Shown: one piece after another, positions 5,623 through 10,509 of the stretch
How positions within the stretch are numbered: position 1 is the first letter of the stretch
Layout of the letters: every line of letters starts with the position of its first letter
Source of the DNA: Nocardioidaceae bacterium
Lineage (GTDB): Bacteria > Actinomycetota > Actinomycetes > Propionibacteriales > Nocardioidaceae
Reading direction: 5' to 3'
Assembly: GCA_025965395.1 (NCBI GenBank)
Contig: JAOPXA010000061.1
Location: 1 to 10,509, forward strand
Length of the DNA: 10,509 bases
Program-made: the position numbers and the translations under genes
The notes under the pieces: generated by a model
What the model was told of the DNA's origin: nothing
Databases searched by the model: none
What the model saw: only the letters and a program-made list of their open reading frames with translations

Positions 5623-8600
5623 AACTCACCTTCGACGACGCGCTGCCGATCAGCGCCAAGCGCGACGTCATCGCCGACGCCATCGCGAAGCACCAGGTCG
5701 TGATCGTCGCCGGCGAGACCGGCTCAGGCAAGACGACGCAGCTGCCCAAGATCCTCGCCACGCTCGGCCGCGGGGTCGACAAGCGCATCGGGCACACGCA
5801 ACCTCGGCGCATTGCGGCTCGTTCGGTCGCAGCGCGCATCGCCGCCGAGTGCGAGGTCGAGTTGGGCGCGGAGGTCGGCTATGCCGTGCGCTTCGACGAC
5901 ACCACCTCGGCCGCCACGCGCATCAAGCTGATGACTGACGGCATCCTCTTGGCAGAGATCAACCGCGACCGGCTGCTCAGCGCTTACGACACGATCATCA
6001 TCGACGAGGCTCACGAGCGGTCCCTGGCGATCGACTTCCTGCTCGGCTACCTCAAGCAACTGCTCCCCCGGCGTCCTGACCTTAAAGTCGTCATCACGTC
6101 GGCCACGATCGATCTTGACCGGTTCTCGGCGCTGTTCGACGGGGCACCGGTCATCGAGGTCAGCGGTCGCACGTACCCCGTGGAGCTGCGCTATCGGCCC
6201 CTGTCGGATCGCGACGGCGACGATCCGCTCGACGCCATCGGGCAAGCGGTCGACGAGCTAGGAGCCGAATCCGACGGCGACATCCTCGTCTTCCTCTCTG
6301 GCGAACGCGAGATCCGCGACACCGCCGAGTTCCTCAAAGGCCGCAAGCTCGCACGCACCGAGATCCTGCCGCTGTATGGCCGCCTTTCCGCACCGGAGCA
6401 GCAGAAGATCTTCGCTTCTCACTCCGGTCGCCGGATCGTGCTCGCGACCAATGTCGCAGAGACCTCGCTGACCGTTCCTGGCATCCGCTACGTGATCGAC
6501 CCCGGACTGGCCCGCATCTCGCGCTACAGCCAGCGCCTCAAGGTCCAGCGCTTGCCCATCGAGGCCATCTCCCAGGCCAGCGCCAATCAACGGTCCGGGC
6601 GCTGTGGGCGCACCTCCGACGGCATCTGCATACGCCTGTTCGCCGAGGACGACTTCGACGCACGTCCGGCGTTCACCGACCCCGAGATCCTGCGCACCAA
6701 CCTCGCCTCCGTGCTGTTGCAGATGGCGTCGCTCGACCTTGGCGACATACGGGCCTTCCCGTTCCTCGATCCGCCGGATTCACGCGCGATCCGCGACGGC
6801 GTCGACCTCTTACGCGAGCTGGGGGCCTTGCGCTCGAAGGGCTCTCGACTGACGGGTATCGGCCGCCAGATCGCCAATCTTCCGGTCGATCCGCGCTTGG
6901 CGCGCATGCTGATCGCGGGCGCCGAGGCGGGTTGTCTCAGCGAGGTTCTCGTCATCGTGTCGGCCATGTCGATCCAAGACCCTCGAGAGCGCCCCTTGGA
7001 GGCTCAGCAGAAGGCCGACGAGCAGCACAAGCGGTTCGCCCAGCCCGAGTCGGACTTCGTGTCCTACCTCGCGCTGTGGACCTACATACGTGAGAAGCGA
7101 TCCGAGCTGTCGGGCAACAGGTTCCGCCGGATGTGCCGCGACGAGTACCTGCACTACCTCCGCATTCGCGAGTGGCACGACGTGCACTCCCAACTGCGCC
7201 AGACGGCGCGCGACATGGGGCTCAAGGCCAACAAGTCCGATGCCGGGCCTGACGAGATCCATCAGGCGCTTCTGACGGGCCTGCTGTCGCACGTCGGGCT
7301 CAAGGAGACCGACGGACGTGAGTATGCGGGCGCACGCAACGCACGCTTCATGCTGTTCCCCGGCTCGGGACTCGCCAAAAAGACGCCGCGCTGGGTCATG
7401 TCAGGAGAACTCGTCGAGACAACGCGTTTGTGGGCTCGTACGAATGCCAAGATCCAACCCGAGTGGATCGAAAAGGCCGCGCCTCACCTCGTGAAGCGCT
7501 CCTACAGTGAGCCGCACTGGTCGAAGAAGCGCGGCTCGGTCATGGCGCAGGAAAAGGTGACCCTCTACGGATTGCCGGTAGTCGTCGACCGCCTCGTGAC
7601 GTTCTCCAGCATCGATCCCGTGGTGTCGCGGCAGCTCTTCATCCGACACGCCCTCGTGCAGGGCGAGTGGCAGACCCAGCACCACTTCTTCGCGCGCAAC
7701 CGCGACCTCCTCGACCATGTCGAGAGCATCGAGGAACGCACGCGCCGCCGCGATCTGCGGGTCGACGACGAGACGCTTTTTGCGTTCTACGACGATCGCG
7801 TGCCGGCCGAGGCCGTCTCGGCTCGCCACTTCGACACGTGGTGGAAGAAGGCGCGACACCAGACTCCTGACCTGCTCGACTTCGAAAAGGAGCTGTTACT
7901 GCGGGCCGATGCTCCCGGCGACATCGAGCGCGACTTCCCGACCGAGTGGCGTTCTGAAAGCACATCGCTCCCCCTGACCTACACGTTCGAGCCAGGTCAC
8001 GTGGACGACGGCGTCACCATCGATGTGCCGATCGAGCAGCTGACGTCGCTTGACGGCGAGAACTTCCTCGGCAGCGTTCCAGGACAGCGCTTCGAGCTGA
8101 CGATCGCGTTGATCAAGTCCTTGCCGAAGTCGTTGCGACGCAACTTCGTGCCGGCGCCGCAGTTTGCACAGAAGTTCGTCGACTCGCTCTCGCCCGAGCC
8201 AGGAGATTTCCTGGATGCGCTGCGGGCGTTCATGCGCACGTTCGACGGCTCGCTCGTCGCGCGCGACGACTTCGACTTGGCGGCGGTTCCCGATCATCTA
8301 CGCGCCACCTTCCGGGTGCTCGACGGCACGACCGATCTCGGGCGTGGCAAGGATCTCGCCGAGCTTCGTGAGCGGCTCGAGCCACATCTGCGTCGCGACC
8401 TCGATCGTCGGGCCAAGTCGATCGAGCGCGACGGGATCACCGCGTGGGACTTCGGCCCGTTGCCCAAGCGCCTCGACGTGGGTCAGGCGACGGGCTATCC
8501 GGCGCTCGTCGACTTCGGCACGTTCGTGGGGATTCGGGTGCTCGAGTCGGGAGCGCAGCAGGCGGTCGCTCATACACGTGGGGTCTCACGCCTCATCGCG

Positions 8601-9233
8601 CTCAGTACCACGTCCCCCGTCGCGGCAATCGGGCGCAATCTCGACCTGCGCACCAAGCTCCTGCTGTCCGCGGGGCCTTTCGCCGACGCGGCCAGCGTGA
8701 TCGAGGAGTGCCACCTGGCAGCCCTCGATGCGCTCGTGAGACCAGCCCTTGCCTGGAACGCCGAGGACTTTGCACACCTGCGCGAATCGGCGCGCGCCGT
8801 GGTCTTCGACCTCACGGAGCCTGCAGTGCACAACGCTGCGAAGGTCGTCGAGAAGCTCAAGGACATCGACACCTCGGGCACCAGCGAGGCGGCGACCGAC
8901 GTGCGTGTGCAGATGTCCTGGTTGATCTATCCAGGGTTCATTCGCGACGCCGGGATCGAGCAGCTCAAGCGCATACCGATGTATGTCGAGGCCGCCGCCA
9001 AGAGGCTCACCTCCGCCACGAAGCCCGCCTTGGTGGAGACCCAGGAGCTTGAGGCACGGCTGGCGGACTACACGAGTGGCATGAACGATCTGGCGCGCAT
9101 GGCCCCCGAGGTTCAACAGGTGCGGTGGGCCCTCGAGGAGCTGCGCCTCAGCCTGTATGCGCAACACCTGCGCACCGCATACACCGTCTCGGTCAAACGC
9201 GTCGACAAGATGCTCACCGACCTCGGCGCCTGA
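5619..9233 (+). CDS. hrpA: ATP-dependent RNA helicase HrpA (DEAH box)
   Basis: This 1204-residue DEAH-box RNA helicase unwinds RNA using ATP in the cytosol. In E. coli, HrpA is linked to fimbrial mRNA processing and to rescue of stalled or collided ribosomes. Visible motifs are Walker A GETGSGKT (32-39), TQPRRIAARS, DEAH (129-132), SAT (161-163), a TNVAETSLTVPG block and QRSGRCGR (324-331). An HA2 region follows at about 397-490. A long C-terminal part of the DUF3418/OB type begins near LYGLPVVVDRLV (about 645). E. coli HrpA is about 1,300 residues, so this is slightly shorter but complete. The GTG start overlaps the preceding stop (GTGA), fitting coupled translation. TAAACT at 5604-5609 could also act as an internal -10. 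Nothing in the reading frame looks broken. Confidence 0.96.
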   Translation: MKLTFDDALPISAKRDVIADAIAKHQVVIVAGETGSGKTTQLPKILATLGRGVDKRIGHTQPRRIAARSVAARIAAECEVELGAEVGYAVRFDDTTSAATRIKLMTDGILLAEINRDRLLSAYDTIIIDEAHERSLAIDFLLGYLKQLLPRRPDLKVVITSATIDLDRFSALFDGAPVIEVSGRTYPVELRYRPLSDRDGDDPLDAIGQAVDELGAESDGDILVFLSGEREIRDTAEFLKGRKLARTEILPLYGRLSAPEQQKIFASHSGRRIVLATNVAETSLTVPGIRYVIDPGLARISRYSQRLKVQRLPIEAISQASANQRSGRCGRTSDGICIRLFAEDDFDARPAFTDPEILRTNLASVLLQMASLDLGDIRAFPFLDPPDSRAIRDGVDLLRELGALRSKGSRLTGIGRQIANLPVDPRLARMLIAGAEAGCLSEVLVIVSAMSIQDPRERPLEAQQKADEQHKRFAQPESDFVSYLALWTYIREKRSELSGNRFRRMCRDEYLHYLRIREWHDVHSQLRQTARDMGLKANKSDAGPDEIHQALLTGLLSHVGLKETDGREYAGARNARFMLFPGSGLAKKTPRWVMSGELVETTRLWARTNAKIQPEWIEKAAPHLVKRSYSEPHWSKKRGSVMAQEKVTLYGLPVVVDRLVTFSSIDPVVSRQLFIRHALVQGEWQTQHHFFARNRDLLDHVESIEERTRRRDLRVDDETLFAFYDDRVPAEAVSARHFDTWWKKARHQTPDLLDFEKELLLRADAPGDIERDFPTEWRSESTSLPLTYTFEPGHVDDGVTIDVPIEQLTSLDGENFLGSVPGQRFELTIALIKSLPKSLRRNFVPAPQFAQKFVDSLSPEPGDFLDALRAFMRTFDGSLVARDDFDLAAVPDHLRATFRVLDGTTDLGRGKDLAELRERLEPHLRRDLDRRAKSIERDGITAWDFGPLPKRLDVGQATGYPALVDFGTFVGIRVLESGAQQAVAHTRGVSRLIALSTTSPVAAIGRNLDLRTKLLLSAGPFADAASVIEECHLAALDALVRPALAWNAEDFAHLRESARAVVFDLTEPAVHNAAKVVEKLKDIDTSGTSEAATDVRVQMSWLIYPGFIRDAGIEQLKRIPMYVEAAAKRLTSATKPALVETQELEARLADYTSGMNDLARMAPEVQQVRWALEELRLSLYAQHLRTAYTVSVKRVDKMLTDLGA

Positions 9234-9243
9234 CCCACACAGA

Positions 9244-9304
9244 CGAAATCCGTCGGTATGACACGGTCTGGGGATGCCAGTCGGTGCGAGACCCACGGAT
9301 TTCG
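9244..9304. terminator. Inverted repeat between convergent hrpA and FKBP genes
   Basis: CGAAATCCGT (9244-9253) and ACGGATTTCG (9295-9304) are perfect 10-bp complements 41 bases apart. Inside them, GGTCT (9265-9269) and AGACC (9289-9293) can form a second stem. The structure fills most of the 93-base gap between two convergent genes, so it is probably a bidirectional terminator or 3'-end structure. Neither side has a T-run and the loop is long, so it is not a standard intrinsic terminator. Confidence 0.5.
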
Positions 9305-9326
9305 CGGAAAGGGTGGGTGGTGGGGG

Positions 9327-9689
9327 TTAGGCGACGCCGAGCAGGTCGATCACGAAGATCAGAGTCTTGCCCGAGAGCTGGTGACCGCTTCCCGCGGGAC
9401 CGTATGCGAGGTGCGGCGGGATCGTGAGCTGGCGGCGTCCGCCGACCTTCATACCCGGAATGCCTTCTTGCCAACCCCCAATGAGGCCCTGAAGAGGAAA
9501 CTTGATCGACTCGCCACGGTTCCAGGACGAGTCGAACTCGTCGCCGGACTCAAACTCCACACCGAGGTAGTGGACCTCGACCGTTGCGCCTGGCTTGGCT
9601 TCAGCGCCATCGCCGACAACGACGTCGAGGATCTCGAGGTTGACGGGCGCTTCGCCGCCGGGGAACTCAATTTCAGGCTTGTCAGTCAT
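9327..9689 (-). CDS. FKBP-type peptidyl-prolyl cis-trans isomerase
   Basis: This is a single-domain FKBP of 120 residues that speeds cis-trans isomerisation of X-Pro bonds. No signal peptide is visible, so it should be cytosolic. Against human FKBP12 the pocket is well conserved: Y41 (Y26), F52-D53 in EFDSSW (F36-D37), R58, F64, L69-I70-G-G-W73 (V55-I56-R-G-W59), Y96 in LAYGPAG (Y82) and F112 (F99). This suggests an active, FK506-binding-type site. The true start is the ATG at 9689, where FKBP homology begins. The frame stays open far upstream, but that part overlaps the divergent dehydrogenase gene and is not coding. A weak Shine-Dalgarno sequence, GGAAG, lies about nine bases upstream. The gene is convergent with hrpA. 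Confidence 0.94.
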   Translation of the reverse strand: MTDKPEIEFPGGEAPVNLEILDVVVGDGAEAKPGATVEVHYLGVEFESGDEFDSSWNRGESIKFPLQGLIGGWQEGIPGMKVGGRRQLTIPPHLAYGPAGSGHQLSGKTLIFVIDLLGVA

Positions 9690-9746
9690 AACTTGATTCT
9701 TCCAGCCGGGTTCGCGATGCACCGTACGTGGGTCACAATATGGTTC
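9690..9746. promoter_or_regulatory. Compact divergent promoter region (FKBP / alcohol dehydrogenase)
   Basis: Only 57 bases separate the two divergent starts. On the minus strand TACGGT (9726-9721) is a plausible -10 for the FKBP gene, with a leader of about 25 nt carrying GGAAG. On the plus strand CACAAT (9734-9739) ends seven bases before the dehydrogenase ATG, with TTCGCG (9711-9716) at 17-base spacing as a weak -35. The two core promoters would overlap. Assignments are by eye. Confidence 0.35.
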
Positions 9747-10509
9747 ATGCGCGCAACTGTCCTCCACTCCCCTCGTGACATCCGCCTCGACGACGTAGCT
9801 GCCCCGCAGCTCTTCGACGACACCGACGCGATCGTGCGGGTCGTCGCGTCCTGCATCTGCGGCTCGGACCTTTGGCCCTACCGCGGGATCAACGCAGTTC
9901 CCGAACCGAAGCACATCGGACACGAGTTCATCGGCATCGTCGAGTCCGTCGGGTCTGCCGTCGCCACGGTGACGCCCGGACAATTCGTGATCGCACCCTT
10001 CAACGCTTCGGACAACACCTGCAGCGTCTGCGAGCGTGGCATGCAGGCGTCCTGCAAGAACTTCACGGCATGGGGAGCGAACGACAGCAACGGCAACTTC
10101 GTGCAGGGGGGCCAGGGAGAGTTCGTACGCGTTCCGTTCGCTGACGGCACGCTGGTCGCTACGCCCTCCGAGCCCGACGCAGCCATGATCCCGCACCTCC
10201 TCACCTTGTCTGATGTCTTCCCCACCGGTCACCACGCGGCCGTGGCAGCCGGAGTCACCCCCGGCAGCACGGTCGCTGTCGTGGGAGACGGAGCCGTGGG
10301 TTTGTCCGCCGTACTCGCGGCCAAGCGGCTGGGAGCCACGACGATCGTGGCGATGTCGCGCCACGAGACGCGCCAAAACGTGGCCCGTACGTTCGGCGCC
10401 ACGCACATCGTCTCGGCGCGCGGCAAGGAAGGCGCCAAGGAAGTCCGCGAGATCCTCGACGGCATGGGCGCGGACTTCGTCCTCGAGTGCGTCGGCACCA
10501 ACGACAGCA
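9747..10509 (+). CDS. Zinc-dependent alcohol dehydrogenase (MDR family, 3' end outside window)
   Basis: The first 254 codons of a medium-chain zinc dehydrogenase are present. It would oxidise an alcohol or reduce an aldehyde with NAD(P)(H). Catalytic zinc candidates are C38 in CGSD, H59-E60 in HIGHEF and possibly D156. The structural-zinc lobe has only three cysteines, C92, C95 and C103 (TCSVC, then ASC). D89 or N90 may replace the usual fourth, as in some actinobacterial relatives. The Rossmann segment AVVGDGAVGLSA carries GxGxxG at 180-185. The family is usually about 340-350 residues, so roughly a quarter is missing. ATG at 9747 fits the N-terminus MRATVLHSP, but no Shine-Dalgarno sequence precedes it, so the transcript may be leaderless. 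Substrate and cofactor preference cannot be told from this part. Confidence 0.93.
   Translation, partial: MRATVLHSPRDIRLDDVAAPQLFDDTDAIVRVVASCICGSDLWPYRGINAVPEPKHIGHEFIGIVESVGSAVATVTPGQFVIAPFNASDNTCSVCERGMQASCKNFTAWGANDSNGNFVQGGQGEFVRVPFADGTLVATPSEPDAAMIPHLLTLSDVFPTGHHAAVAAGVTPGSTVAVVGDGAVGLSAVLAAKRLGATTIVAMSRHETRQNVARTFGATHIVSARGKEGAKEVREILDGMGADFVLECVGTNDS

Noticed and set aside
9690..10406. Upstream extension of the FKBP frame on the minus strand
   Set aside because: FKBP homology starts at the ATG at 9689. The extension overlaps, antisense, the clearly coding alcohol dehydrogenase and shows no domain.
1..10509. CRISPR array, insertion sequence, prophage or defence system
   Set aside because: I saw no regularly spaced repeats, transposase, integrase or phage-like genes. 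The tRNA-Leu gene has no visible duplicated 3' end or integrase next to it.

Overview
The window is GC-rich, densely coded DNA from an actinobacterium. Supporting signs are GTG starts, -10 hexamers placed six bases before start codons (the leaderless pattern), an actinobacterial-type HrpA of about 1,200 residues, and a CPBP protease with the actinobacterial EEVVVVGY motif. I lean towards Micrococcales or a relative, but the sequence does not fix the family.

Positions 1-2172 are all on the minus strand. A type III glutamine synthetase-like gene (GlnT/GmaS family) is followed 27 bases later by the start of a class II glutamine amidotransferase (GlxB/MgsA type), which runs off the left edge. This is the head of a glnT-glxBCD or gmaS-mgsABC type cluster, used for ammonium assimilation or for methylamine handling through gamma-glutamylmethylamide and N-methylglutamate. 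A perfect inverted repeat containing two GTNNAC motifs lies upstream as a likely operator. Further right are a strong intrinsic terminator and a tRNA-Leu(GAG) with encoded CCA.

Positions 2173-2582 hold no convincing gene but are rich in sites: a tRNA promoter, a perfect 13-bp hairpin, a near-consensus Crp/GlxR palindrome, and a row of DnaA-box-like 9-mers beside an AT-rich tract.

Positions 2583-9233 form a divergent pair of transcription units. The minus strand carries a DUF445 membrane protein. The plus strand carries an apparent operon of a membrane-anchored neutral zinc metallopeptidase (YpfJ family), a CPBP intramembrane protease and the large DEAH-box RNA helicase HrpA, with a 3-bp gap and a 4-bp overlap at the junctions. 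Both divergent promoters look leaderless.

Positions 9234-10509 hold an inverted repeat between convergent genes, a small cytosolic FKBP-type prolyl isomerase on the minus strand and, divergent from it, a zinc-dependent alcohol dehydrogenase cut by the right edge.

Most genes are ordinary core functions. The parts that deserve a second look are the non-coding 2.2-2.6 kb region and the operator in front of the glutamine synthetase-like cluster.
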